This document shows positions 1 through 6,946 of a DNA stretch of 10,776 nt, one piece after another. Origin of the DNA: Deltaproteobacteria bacterium. GTDB lineage: Bacteria > Desulfobacterota > Desulfobulbia > Desulfobulbales > Desulfocapsaceae. The notes under the pieces are model-generated. The model ran no database searches. It worked only from the letters and a program-made list of their open reading frames with translations, and was not told the origin of the DNA. How positions within the stretch are numbered: the stretch's first letter is position 1; every line of letters starts with the position of its first letter. The translations under genes were made by a program, and so were the position numbers. The stretch lies in NCBI GenBank assembly GCA_021779275.1, contig JAJYAX010000016.1, forward strand, positions 1 to 10,776, read 5' to 3'.

Positions 1-1905
1 TTCGGCGAAGGTCTCCAGGGCCAGGCGGCCGTTGCCGACGACCTCGACGGTATATCCGGCCTTGGTCAGCATCATCGTGGCAAGTTTCTGATTGACCATA
101 TTGTCTTCGGCGAGCAGAATCCTGACGGATTGTTTCATATCTTCGCGGACGGAATATTGGGTGATGATTGCCGGAGAGGTCTTGTCCGGCGCCGGCGCGT
201 TAGTTTTTCCGAGTATTTTTGCCAGGGTCTTCAGCAGGATGGGCCTTCGGGTGGGTTTGGTGAGAAAGGCGGTGAAACCGGCGTCACGGCACTGAGCGGC
301 TATTTTTTCGGCGGATGAGGTGTAGGCAAGCAGGGGGAGTGAACGGCTCTTGAGTTCTGATTGCCGGATCTTGACGGCCAGATCGAATCCGGAGATCCCG
401 GGCATCTGCAGGTCCAGGATGCCGAGACCGAAGGGGTGTCCTTTCTGTTCGGCTGTTCTGAGCATATCGACGGCCTCTGTTCCATCGAGCGTCGAGATGA
501 CGGTAAAACCGGATTTTCCCAGGATGTGGCGGAGGATCTCGATGTTGGTCCTGTTGTCATCCACAACCAGGACCTTGACGCCATGAAAATCATTGATATC
601 CTGATTTGTTACGGAGACACGGGCCGACTTTTTCATCACGGCGGTGAAATGGAAGGTCGTGCCCCGGCCGATCTCGCTTTCCACCCAGATATCTCCCCCC
701 ATCAGCCGGGCCAGTTTTTTACTGATGGAGAGTCCCAGGCCGGTTCCCCCGTATTTTCTGGTGGTCGAACCGTCAGCCTGTTTGAAGACCTCGAAGATTG
801 AGTCGAATTTTTCCTCGGGAATGCCGATCCCGGTGTCGCGGATGGTACTGTGGAGGACAAGGTTGTCGTCCGTTTCCCGGTCCACCCTAATGGAGAGTTC
901 CAACTCACCCCGTTCGGTGAATTTTGCAGAATTTCCGAGTAGATTGACCAGGACCTGGCGGAACCGTCCGGGGTCTCCCATGACGTTTGCCGGCAGGTTG
1001 TCGTCAATCCGGCAGAGGACCTCGATGGGTTTACCGGCTACCCTGGGTCTGATCAGTTCACAGACATCATGGGAGGTTATCTCGGGGTCGAAATCAATCC
1101 ATTCCAGGGTCATCTGTCCTGCCTCAACCTTGGAAAAATCCAGGATGTCGTTGATAAGACTCAGCAATGCCTCGCCGCTTCGTTTGATGGTAAGGGCGCT
1201 GTCTTTCTGCTCCTCATCGAGGTCCGTGGCCAGCAGCATGTCGGTGAAGCCGATGACGCCGTTCATTGGTGTCCTGATCTCATGGCTCATCGATGCCAGG
1301 AATTGGCTCTTGGCCACGTTTGCCGCCTCGGCTGCCGTTTTTGCCTCCAGCAGCTGCCGCGTCTGCGCCTCGATCTCCGACTGGAGGTTTTTTGAATACC
1401 TTTCCTGCTGTTCCTGGATAATCCTGTAGCTCCGTTGGGTTTCTTCCATGACTTCCTGGTATTTGGCGTCCAATACCTGGAACTTGCGGTCAAGCTGCTT
1501 CTTCAGGATAACCAGCTTCTTCCGGAGACCTGCCGTAGTCTGTTTTTCAAAGAAGAGCGCGACCGCCAGTTTGACCTGGGTGGAAATGTCTGTGCGCAGG
1601 GATTCCCGGTAGGCCAAGGCAGAGATGAGAAGGGCGTTAAGGGTGGGGAGGGCCTGGGCGTGGTAGAGACCGTCAGCCGTTGAAATGGCCTCCCCCGCCA
1701 CCTGAAGGGAAGGTGCTTTTTCTGTGAGTTCCCTGATGTGTTCCGGCAGGAGTGGCGTTTGGTGTCCGGAATGGTGTTGCTTCCCGTCGGCATCGAGACA
1801 GTAAAACGTGACGTCCGCAACCGTACGTGCAAGAAAGCAGAGCAGGTCCTCAATCTCGCCGGTAACCTCCTGTGTCTGATGAAGGAGGGTAAACATCTCA
1901 GGCAT
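1..1905 (-). CDS. Hybrid sensor histidine kinase/response regulator, 3' end outside window
   Basis: An open frame of 635 codons runs off the left edge, so the C-terminus is missing. No membrane segment is visible, so it is probably a soluble cytoplasmic kinase. Residues 1-115 form an N-terminal region I cannot assign (perhaps a divergent GAF-like sensor). Residues about 115-200 are charged and coiled-coil-like. The HisKA H-box [12 protein letters not shown] carries the phospho-accepting His208. The HATPase domain shows an N-box around 321-330 ([10 protein letters not shown]), the G1 box DTGIGIP at 357-363 and the G2 box GGTGLGLS from 386. Receiver 1 (about 444-565) has acidic D449/D450, phospho-acceptor D498 in LDLQMPG and K550. 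Receiver 2 starts near 595 with acidic E600/D601 and is cut. The ATG at 1905 follows a GGGGGGA ribosome site and lies 9 nt after the HDOD gene's stop, suggesting translational coupling. The input signal and the output partner are unknown. Confidence 0.93.
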   Translation of the reverse strand, partial: MPEMFTLLHQTQEVTGEIEDLLCFLARTVADVTFYCLDADGKQHHSGHQTPLLPEHIRELTEKAPSLQVAGEAISTADGLYHAQALPTLNALLISALAYRESLRTDISTQVKLAVALFFEKQTTAGLRKKLVILKKQLDRKFQVLDAKYQEVMEETQRSYRIIQEQQERYSKNLQSEIEAQTRQLLEAKTAAEAANVAKSQFLASMSHEIRTPMNGVIGFTDMLLATDLDEEQKDSALTIKRSGEALLSLINDILDFSKVEAGQMTLEWIDFDPEITSHDVCELIRPRVAGKPIEVLCRIDDNLPANVMGDPGRFRQVLVNLLGNSAKFTERGELELSIRVDRETDDNLVLHSTIRDTGIGIPEEKFDSIFEVFKQADGSTTRKYGGTGLGLSISKKLARLMGGDIWVESEIGRGTTFHFTAVMKKSARVSVTNQDINDFHGVKVLVVDDNRTNIEILRHILGKSGFTVISTLDGTEAVDMLRTAEQKGHPFGLGILDLQMPGISGFDLAVKIRQSELKSRSLPLLAYTSSAEKIAAQCRDAGFTAFLTKPTRRPILLKTLAKILGKTNAPAPDKTSPAIITQYSVREDMKQSVRILLAEDNMVNQKLATMMLTKAGYTVEVVGNGRLALETFAE

Positions 1906-1914
1906 ACGTCCCCC

Positions 1915-2751
1915 CTAGGCGTAGATTTCCATGGCCTTGTTTATCTCCTCTGGAAAGTCATCGATGAGTACCTTGTATTCATCGGCGTTTTCCTGAAGAT
2001 GAGAGATGAGCGCGGGGGCAAGCTGGGGCCTTGACCCGGGAAGTGCCGCATAGTCGAATTGGCCCGTGATGTATTCTGCTATCTGAAGAATTCCGGCCAG
2101 GCTTGCCGGGTCCCTATCGTCGGACAGGGTATGATGATCGCGGATGGCCTCCTGAATTGTGACGGGCATCTCCCAGTCCAAGGTCAGAAGGTGGCCGATT
2201 TCACAGTGATCCGTGTCAAGGAACTGCCTTTCGTATTCAGGCAGCGATTCGGCAGGCCCGCAGGCCGCGCAGGCCTGAAGGAAGGCGCTTTCAGCCACCT
2301 GTTCTTCCACAATCAGGCCGAAGTCATGCAGGATGCCGCAGAGGTAGGCATTGTCGCCGTTGATGGCGAAGATTCTCTCGGCCAGCATTTTGCTGCAGAT
2401 ACTCACGGCCGCACAGTGCAGCCAGAGTTTTTTTCGTGAGAAAATGGTTGAAGAGGACTCTCGTTTAAAGAGGTTTTTCAAGGCATCCGTCACTGCCATG
2501 TTCTGCAGATTTTTCATGCCAATATAGGCGACCGCCCGGCTTATGGAGTCTACATGCTGTCTGAGACCATAGAAGGGGCTGTTCACCAGACGCAGGAGAC
2601 GGACCACCAGAGTCGGATCCATCTTGATCACATCTTCGAAATCCTTCATGGTGGCCTTATCGTTATGTAGTAATCGCGACAACCTGGTAACCACATGGGG
2701 CAGCGTTTTGATGGCGGTATATTTTTTAATGAGCTTTTGGGCTGACGACAT
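1915..2751 (-). CDS. HDOD domain-containing signalling protein
   Basis: The product is 278 aa and almost entirely one HDOD domain, a degenerate relative of HD phosphohydrolases that usually lacks enzymatic activity and serves as a regulatory or scaffold module in bacterial signalling. Visible hallmarks are the family motif LRLVNSPFYG near 53-62, YIGMKNLQN near 76-84, LHDFG with H142/D143, and an H206/H207 pair in IRDHHT. There is no signal peptide or membrane segment. I chose the ATG at 2751 because AGGA lies about five bases upstream and the HDOD fold begins directly after it. A longer reading of the frame would overlap the end of mltD and adds a proline-rich non-homologous stretch. It sits 49 nt after mltD and 9 nt before the hybrid kinase, so it may work in the same pathway as that kinase, as HDOD proteins often do. 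The specific role is unknown. Confidence 0.92.
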   Translation of the reverse strand: MSSAQKLIKKYTAIKTLPHVVTRLSRLLHNDKATMKDFEDVIKMDPTLVVRLLRLVNSPFYGLRQHVDSISRAVAYIGMKNLQNMAVTDALKNLFKRESSSTIFSRKKLWLHCAAVSICSKMLAERIFAINGDNAYLCGILHDFGLIVEEQVAESAFLQACAACGPAESLPEYERQFLDTDHCEIGHLLTLDWEMPVTIQEAIRDHHTLSDDRDPASLAGILQIAEYITGQFDYAALPGSRPQLAPALISHLQENADEYKVLIDDFPEEINKAMEIYA

Positions 2752-2800
2752 CGTGATCCTCAGGAATTTATAAAAGCTCAAGCCGCGACGGCAAGGCTTT

Positions 2801-4222
2801 TCAGCAAGGTATCTCGGGCCGCAGCACATTGAGTCGCGCGAGGACTTGCCGGCAGTGAGTCCGGCTCTCTGAGATACTCCGCAGAGGCTGTTTTGTGGTG
2901 GTGGTGGCTGCAGCCGATTTTTTTCCGGGGGTGGAGACTGAGCGCAAGGTTTCCTTCTCCCGGGGGGCTGAGTCCCGCGCAGGGATACGAAGACTCTGCC
3001 CGAAGCGGAGGATGGCCTTTGGGTTAAGGTTGTTTTCCCGGCACAGCTCCTGGACGGAGATGTTGGCGGAGGCGGCAATCGAGGTGGCGGTATCCCCTCT
3101 TTTGACTCTATAGAGACGCAGACGAGGTCTAGTCCGGAGATGTTTTGTGCTTTGTACGACCGGGGGTGAGATTGCCGCCGGGAGCCTTTGTGCGGCTGGG
3201 GCAGCCTTTACGTTTTTTGACACGGTTTGTCTGCCGGCAGATCCTGCCTGAAATGAGGACCGTGTTGTTTCTGATACCTCCGGTCTCTGAGCCTGCCTGG
3301 CGGAGAGTTCCTTGGCGACTTTTCTCGCGGCCAGAAATTCCGAATAAAAATTCCTGGAGGCAAATTTAAAATACCCTTCTTCGTAATGTCTGAAGATATT
3401 TTCATAGGAGCCGTGCGCCTGTGCGGCCCTGACCATCCCGGCGGTCCCGTAATTGTAGGCAGTGATGGCAAGAGGCCAGCTTCCCAGGGCCTCATAGTTT
3501 TTTTTCAATAACTGCGCGGCGGCCCGGGTCGAGATGAGAGGGTCGCGCCGTTCATCGATGCGATGATCGATTCGCATATACTGTTTACCGGTGGAACGGG
3601 TGAATTGCCAGATGCCGGCTGCCCCACATTTGCTGTAGGCCTGAGTGTTAAATGAGGATTCGACGTGTGGGAGATAGGCCAGATCCCCGGGCAGGCCGTA
3701 TTCATGAAATATCTGCTTGATTCTATTTATGTATTTTGTAGAACGGAGGGTCCCTTCAAGGAACCTCTCCTTCTGGCCGTTCTGGGCGCGGATGTTTTCC
3801 GCGGCGAATCGCATTGTCCTATGGGCTGAAGAGCCCTCAAACATGCGCGCCACCCTCTGCTCGTCCCTGGTCTCCGGAGGGTGGCCGGAACTCAACCGCA
3901 GAAGTATCTGTTCATATTTTTCTTTAATTGTTTGAAGATGATTGTTATTGATTCTTTGTGCCCCGGGGATGTCATGGTCGATCAGCGCGACCACCTCATA
4001 GATCTTCGTCAGGTCATTCTGATCATGCACAACCGCGGTGTTCAAAGAATAGGTCGAATAGATCTTCTCCCAGAAATCGACGTTGTTTCGGATAATCGGG
4101 AATTCCGGGAAGTCGTTCCGGGGCGTGGCGTCGACCTGGGTCGGGGGGGACAGCAGGGCAAACAGGAAGGCAAGGCAGAAGGCCCTAAAGGCGCCGCAAA
4201 GTGTTTTTTCAGAGAAAAACAT
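2801..4222 (-). CDS. mltD: MltD-like membrane-bound/periplasmic lytic murein transglycosylase with LysM domain
   Basis: The 473-aa product starts with a signal peptide: a short basic stretch, then the hydrophobic core AFCLAFLFALL (14-24), with likely cleavage near residue 32 (after VDA). No lipobox is evident at that site, so it may be a free periplasmic enzyme. The SLT domain (about 165-300) carries catalytic Glu188 in LPHVESSFN, the GAAGIWQFTRSTG motif (200-212) and AYNYG (255-259), the signature of family 1D transglycosylases. These cleave the MurNAc-GlcNAc bond of peptidoglycan to give 1,6-anhydroMurNAc ends. One LysM peptidoglycan-binding repeat spans 371-414; many MltD proteins have two or more. 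A Ser/Thr/Lys/Arg-rich tail of about 60 residues follows. The ATG at 4222 is the only start that leaves a normal signal peptide, although its Shine-Dalgarno is poor. It is first in the apparent operon with the HDOD protein and hybrid kinase, and divergent from the Nudix gene. Confidence 0.93.
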   Translation of the reverse strand: MFFSEKTLCGAFRAFCLAFLFALLSPPTQVDATPRNDFPEFPIIRNNVDFWEKIYSTYSLNTAVVHDQNDLTKIYEVVALIDHDIPGAQRINNNHLQTIKEKYEQILLRLSSGHPPETRDEQRVARMFEGSSAHRTMRFAAENIRAQNGQKERFLEGTLRSTKYINRIKQIFHEYGLPGDLAYLPHVESSFNTQAYSKCGAAGIWQFTRSTGKQYMRIDHRIDERRDPLISTRAAAQLLKKNYEALGSWPLAITAYNYGTAGMVRAAQAHGSYENIFRHYEEGYFKFASRNFYSEFLAARKVAKELSARQAQRPEVSETTRSSFQAGSAGRQTVSKNVKAAPAAQRLPAAISPPVVQSTKHLRTRPRLRLYRVKRGDTATSIAASANISVQELCRENNLNPKAILRFGQSLRIPARDSAPREKETLRSVSTPGKKSAAATTTTKQPLRSISESRTHCRQVLARLNVLRPEIPC

Positions 4223-4329
4223 GGAGAAAATGATGAGTTGAAGGTGTCCTGACCATGACGGTAAACGATGCTCCGGTACTTCCGGAACAGGCCCGCTACG
4301 CAATACTATTAAATCATAAGGAAAGAGGG

Positions 4330-4815
4330 ATGTACACTCCAATATTAGCTACCCTGGGTTTTATTTTATCTCCGGACGGCAAAAAGATATTACTCATCCA
4401 TCGAAATCGCCGCAAGGATGATCACCATTTCGGTAAATATAACGGTTTGGGAGGAAAACTCCAACCTGGAGAGGATATTTTTCAGTGTCTGCAAAGGGAA
4501 GTGTATGAAGAGGCCGGGATACATTGTGAGGAGGCGGTCTTGCGGGGAACGATCAACTGGCAGGGTTTTGGCGGCAAGGAGGAAAATTGGTTTGGGTTTA
4601 TCTTTCTGATACGGTCTTTCAGCGGAGAGCCGAAACAATCCAACGAAGAAGGAGATCTTGCCTGGAAGTTTGTTGATGACATGGAACACCTGAACATGTG
4701 GGAAGGCGATAAATTTTTTCTTCCTCTGGTCTTTGACTCCGATCCGAGAATTTTCCATGGTCATATGCCGTATAAAAATGGCGGACCGGTGGGCTGGTCG
4801 TATTCACGGGTATAG
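4330..4815 (+). CDS. Nudix hydrolase, probable 8-oxo-dGTP diphosphatase (MTH1-like)
   Basis: This 161-aa single-domain protein has a perfect Nudix box: G42-x5-E48-x7-R56-E57-V-x-E60-E61-x-G63-I64. The Glu residues bind the catalytic metal. Outside the box it resembles MTH1/NUDT1 more than E. coli MutT: KYNGLGGK before the box, the NMWEGDKFFLPL segment near the C-terminal third (MTH1 has a comparable MWPDDSYWFPLL), and FHGH further on. The probable role is pool sanitation, hydrolysing oxidised purine nucleoside triphosphates to monophosphates in the cytosol; other Nudix substrates cannot be excluded. The ATG at 4330 is preceded by AAGGA at 4318-4322 with seven bases of spacing. The upstream in-frame ATG at 4255 would add 25 unconserved residues. 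It is divergent from mltD and lies 170 nt before the zapB-like gene. Confidence 0.92.
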   Translation: MYTPILATLGFILSPDGKKILLIHRNRRKDDHHFGKYNGLGGKLQPGEDIFQCLQREVYEEAGIHCEEAVLRGTINWQGFGGKEENWFGFIFLIRSFSGEPKQSNEEGDLAWKFVDDMEHLNMWEGDKFFLPLVFDSDPRIFHGHMPYKNGGPVGWSYSRV

Positions 4816-4899
4816 GCCGCCGCCCGGCTTGTTTGCGCCCTGGTACCCGGTGGGAAATATAAATTTCTTCTCTCTCCCGGAGCGTCTTCTGGTTATTGG

Positions 4900-4927
4900 T
4901 TGCGGAGAAAAAAGCGCATGGTATAGT
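4900..4927 (+). promoter_or_regulatory. Candidate sigma70-type promoter for the zapB-zapA unit
   Basis: TTGCGG at 4900-4905 and TATAGT at 4922-4927 are separated by 16 nt. This lies in the 170-nt spacer between the Nudix gene and the ZapB-like gene, about 50 nt before its start codon. The -10 box matches consensus at 5 of 6 positions and the -35 box at about half. It is a by-eye match only. Confidence 0.35.
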
Positions 4928-4985
4928 CACGAAAGTAGGGATGGCGGAAGCCGGTAACCTGGAAATATAGATAAGAGGAACATGT

Positions 4986-5318
4986 ATGGCTCACGGGAAT
5001 GAATTGGAGCGCCTTGAAGGTTTTGTCGCAAAACTTTTGACTGAGTATAATGGCCTGAGAGAAGAAAAAGAGAGACTTCTTGAAGAGTTACACCAGCGGG
5101 AAGAGAAAATAACCATGCTTGAAAGTGAACTGGCCTCAGTCCAAAGTGAACGGAGTGATGTCGGGAACAGGGTGAAAGGACTGATCCAGCAGATTGAAGT
5201 ATGGGAATCATCTCTGGGAGAGAATGAGTCGAAGTCGCCGCAGATGATATTGCAGGAATCCAGAATGCAGAGGAGCCTTTTCTCCGTGGGGCAACAAGAA
5301 GAGAACGCTCCCGAATAG
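4986..5318 (+). CDS. zapB: ZapB-like cell division coiled-coil protein
   Basis: The product is a 110-aa, highly charged protein predicted to be almost wholly alpha-helical. Heptad-like spacing of Leu/Ile runs through residues 8-75 (LERLEGFVAKLL, then Glu/Lys/Arg-rich helices), ending in VKGLIQQIEVWE. There is no signal peptide or membrane segment. ZapB-type proteins are cytoplasmic coiled coils that join the Z-ring through ZapA and help organise FtsZ. The assignment rests on this character plus its position just before zapA; such coiled coils have little diagnostic sequence. The tail after residue 80 is low-complexity and makes the protein longer than E. coli ZapB (81 aa). The start is supported by AGAGGA about six bases before the ATG at 4986; an out-of-frame ATG four bases earlier opens only a short frame. 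Confidence 0.75.
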   Translation: MAHGNELERLEGFVAKLLTEYNGLREEKERLLEELHQREEKITMLESELASVQSERSDVGNRVKGLIQQIEVWESSLGENESKSPQMILQESRMQRSLFSVGQQEENAPE

Positions 5319-5367
5319 GTTCTGCGTCTGCCGGGATCCTGGGATGACTGTTTGTGATTATGGAATT

Positions 5368-5390
5368 GACATGGTGGGCTTGTCCATGTC
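5368..5390 (+). other. Hairpin in the zapB-zapA spacer
   Basis: GACATGG (5368-5374) and CCATGTC (5384-5390) form a perfect 7-bp stem around a 9-nt loop. No T-tract follows, so it does not look like an intrinsic terminator. It lies in the 144-nt spacer between the two division genes and could be an mRNA processing or stability element. A TTGACA hexamer (5366-5371) overlaps its left arm, but I see no matching -10 box. Confidence 0.4.
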
Positions 5391-5462
5391 GCAGGCGAAG
5401 GTTGAGAAAAGAGGGCTGTGAGGTTGAGAATATCAACTTTTATATGGTAATTCCGGATAAAT

Positions 5463-5780
5463 ATGTCTGATCAGGAGAGGTTGGTTAGGTTTAAGCTTCT
5501 TGGACAGGAATATACTTTTTATACAGGTGCATCTGAAGAGGAGATGGACGAGGTCCTTGTCCTTGTAAGAAAGATGATTGAGGAAAATGTCTCCGGTATG
5601 CCGGGGACTCTTCCTGCCAGCAGGGTTGCCGTGATGGCTTGCCTGAATTTAGCCTCAAAATTTATGAAACTGAAACGGGATTTTGAAGAATATAAGGTAG
5701 CGACCGATGGGAGGATTAATAGTATAAACAAACAGTTGGAAGATCTCCTTTCCCTAGCGGGAAAACCTTCCAACCTGTAG
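5463..5780 (+). CDS. zapA: Cell division protein ZapA
   Basis: The 105-aa product has the ZapA layout. An N-terminal small domain (VRFKLLGQEYTFYTGASEE, about 8-27) is followed by a central helix (EEMDEVLVLVRKMIEENV), the conserved segment RVAVMACLNLASKF near 54-67, and a C-terminal coiled coil (68-100) that mediates tetramerisation. ZapA binds FtsZ in the cytoplasm, bundles protofilaments and stabilises the Z-ring. The length is typical. The ATG at 5463 is the only sensible start because an in-frame stop lies just upstream; its Shine-Dalgarno is weak (CCGGATAAAT before ATG), so translation may depend on the upstream gene or on mRNA structure. It follows a ZapB-like gene and precedes a 6S RNA candidate, an arrangement known from many proteobacteria. 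Confidence 0.92.
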   Translation: MSDQERLVRFKLLGQEYTFYTGASEEEMDEVLVLVRKMIEENVSGMPGTLPASRVAVMACLNLASKFMKLKRDFEEYKVATDGRINSINKQLEDLLSLAGKPSNL

Positions 5781-6031
5781 ATTATGAGAGGGATTTTCGG
5801 CTTTTACCGGCCAAAATAGAGACCAGGGGTTGGTGGTGAGTTTTTATGACGGTATTGTATAATTTGTTTCTGTTTAATTGAAATTCTGCTATAGTTCCTA
5901 CTAAGGAGTGTTTTAAGTTATCGGTGTTGAGGAGGAGCTGTACTCCTCCCGCGTTGTTGTACATTATATTCTCACGAATGGATGGTTTTGCTGTTTTCCG
6001 GCAAGAATCTCTGTTTGCTGAGGAACGGTGG
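5781..6031. other. zapA downstream spacer: hairpins and a TATAAT box, no gene seen
   Basis: No convincing coding frame is present. Just after the zapA stop, ATTTT-C-GGC (5793-5801) can pair with GCCAAAAT (5810-5817), one base bulged, without a T-tract. A perfect TATAAT hexamer lies at 5858-5863, with no good -35 box at the right distance. A perfect 7-bp hairpin, GGAGGAG (5931-5937) with CTCCTCC (5943-5949) and a 5-nt loop, follows. It would sequester a Shine-Dalgarno-like sequence, but no downstream frame uses it. Confidence 0.4.
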
Positions 6032-6037
6032 TATTAT
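6032..6037 (+). promoter_or_regulatory. Probable -10 box of the 6S RNA promoter
   Basis: TATTAT (5 of 6 to consensus) lies just ahead of the proposed 6S 5' end, placing a start near 6043-6045 or slightly upstream. No clear -35 hexamer is visible at 16-18 nt spacing, so this is a weak call that depends on the RNA assignment. Confidence 0.4.
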
Positions 6038-6210
6038 ATTTCCCTGCGCTGTTGGTGATCTCCAGTGTTATTGAGCCAACTCTCATTAAAAGGGTGCCTT
6101 CGCTGCTCTCGGATGGAAAATCGTACGCGAATTTCCTGATGCTGGTATGGGGTTACCCACCTATTATTATAGGTTTAATATACCTGTTGACACGGCAGAG
6201 CGGGGAGTCT
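6038..6210 (+). ncRNA. ssrS: 6S RNA (candidate)
   Basis: Seen in sequence: the 5' segment ATTTCCCTGCGCTGTTGG (from 6038), followed about 20 nt later by CCAGTG and TTGAGCC (6071-6077), resembles the E. coli 6S 5' end in both motifs and spacing (ATTTCTCTGAGATGTTCG, then CCAGTC and CTGAGCC). The two ends form a closing stem: TCCCTGCGCTG (6041-6051) pairs with CAGAGCGGGGA (6196-6206) at ten of eleven positions, counting one G-U. The middle holds further hairpins, including CCTAT/ATAGG (6160-6173), consistent with a small stem on the 3' side of the central bubble. A strong terminator hairpin follows directly. Known: 6S RNA is about 160-200 nt, mimics an open promoter to bind sigma70 RNA polymerase, and is often encoded just after zapA. 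The ends are approximate. A GTG-started 79-codon frame across this region is rejected as coincidental. Confidence 0.65.
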
Positions 6211-6216
6211 TGTTTC

Positions 6217-6246
6217 ACACAGTGGCGCTTCGTGTCACTGTGTTTT
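6217..6246 (+). terminator. Intrinsic terminator after the 6S RNA candidate
   Basis: ACACAGTGGCGC (6217-6228) pairs with GTGTCACTGTGT (6232-6243) as a 12-bp stem with two G-U pairs and a three-base loop. TTTTATTA follows. It starts about ten bases after the proposed 6S closing stem. Confidence 0.7.
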
Positions 6247-6249
6247 ATT

Positions 6250-6274
6250 ATATCCGGCGTATCCTGATATTTTT
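6250..6274 (+). terminator. Second tandem intrinsic terminator
   Basis: ATATCCGG (6250-6257) pairs with CCTGATAT (6263-6270) with one mismatch and a five-base loop, followed by TTTTT (6270-6274). It directly follows the first terminator and probably backs it up. Confidence 0.5.
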
Positions 6275-6528
6275 CTCTTCATTATAAATAATGTAAGAAT
6301 GGAGATGTTCAGGGAATGTCGGCACGAATTATAAAGAAGATTGATTACAGCTGGGGTGCTGTTCGAACAAAGTGGTGATAGAGGGAAGCTGAATCCGCTT
6401 TTTATACTATCTGTCTTGAGGTCTGGATACCGGCTGGTCGGTAGTGCTGCAGAGAAGGTGCCGGCTTCTGGTAGTTAGAGATCGAGTAATGCGAAATTTG
6501 CAGGTACTTGATGATACTTGTCGTCTGG

Positions 6529-6645
6529 CGGGATAAAAGGGAGTGTTTGGACCCGCAGAAAAATTTTTTGCATGGTTTTGTCTCCTTGCGGGGGACTTGA
6601 AAGAAGTTGCGAAGAGTTTTTCGTGCATGGTTTTATCCCGTTTTT
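6529..6645 (+). ncRNA. Candidate structured RNA closed by a 10-bp stem and T-tract
   Basis: CGGGATAAAA (6529-6538) and TTTTATCCCG (6631-6640) are perfect inverted repeats 92 nt apart, followed immediately by TTTTT (6641-6645). Inside are CCCGCA/TGCGGG (6552-6557, 6587-6592), a competing hairpin GTCTCC/GGGGAC near 6580-6596, and an 11-base direct repeat TGCATGGTTTT (6569-6579 and 6624-6634). The architecture fits a small RNA with a closed terminal stem ending in an intrinsic terminator. A miniature inverted-repeat element is the alternative, but no target duplication is visible. I recognise no known RNA family. Confidence 0.3.
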
Positions 6646-6823
6646 CAGGGGGAGCGCAGGCGAATGGACAAGACTGAGTTCAGATAGAGGTGGTTGTTTA
6701 CATTCTGATAAAAAGCATACTGAGGATATCTGGTTGTTTTATTGGGTAGTGTCTTTAATCGGCAATGTTTTCTGGTTTCGTCTGATGGTGTTGTAGTCCA
6801 GTGCCGATTGGCAAATATTTCCG

Positions 6824-6946
6824 ATTAAACTCGCACCGGACCCGCATTTTCTTTTGCGGTTTAGAGTCGCAGGATCAGTCCTGAAGGTATTGCATTCGTT
6901 TTGTCGGATATTGATCTGTGACCGGGTCCAGTGGTTTGATATTTTT
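6824..6946 (+). ncRNA. Long imperfect stem with T-tract in the rny leader region (candidate leader or small RNA)
   Basis: ATTAAAC (6824-6830) plus CACCGGACCC (6834-6843) pair with GGGTCCAGTG (6924-6933) plus GTTTGAT (6934-6940). That gives sixteen pairs with one mismatch, one G-U and a three-base bulge, followed by ATTTTT (6941-6946). The enclosed segment holds CAGGA/TCCTG (6870-6883) and CCGCA/TGCGG near 6842-6858; the latter competes with the closing stem. It may be a terminator-like leader structure before rny or a separate small RNA. Confidence 0.3.

Noticed and set aside
644..1429. 261-codon Ser/Arg-rich plus-strand frame
   Set aside because: Antisense shadow of the hybrid kinase, which has all its catalytic boxes in order on the other strand.
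2752..3078. Upstream extension of the HDOD frame to an ATG at 3078
   Set aside because: It overlaps the mltD coding end in another frame and adds a low-complexity, non-HDOD stretch; the ATG at 2751 has a ribosome site.
4223..4342. Upstream extension of mltD by 40 codons to an ATG at 4342
   Set aside because: It would bury the signal peptide and overlap the Nudix gene start.
6028..6267. 79-codon GTG-started plus-strand frame encoding a hydrophobic, membrane-like protein
   Set aside because: It overlaps the 6S RNA candidate end to end, its last third is a 12-bp terminator hairpin, and hydrophobic translations are expected from T-rich non-coding DNA.
6518..6796. 92-codon plus-strand frame from a TTG
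   Set aside because: No ribosome site, and its repeated segments simply reflect the 11-base direct repeat in the structured element.
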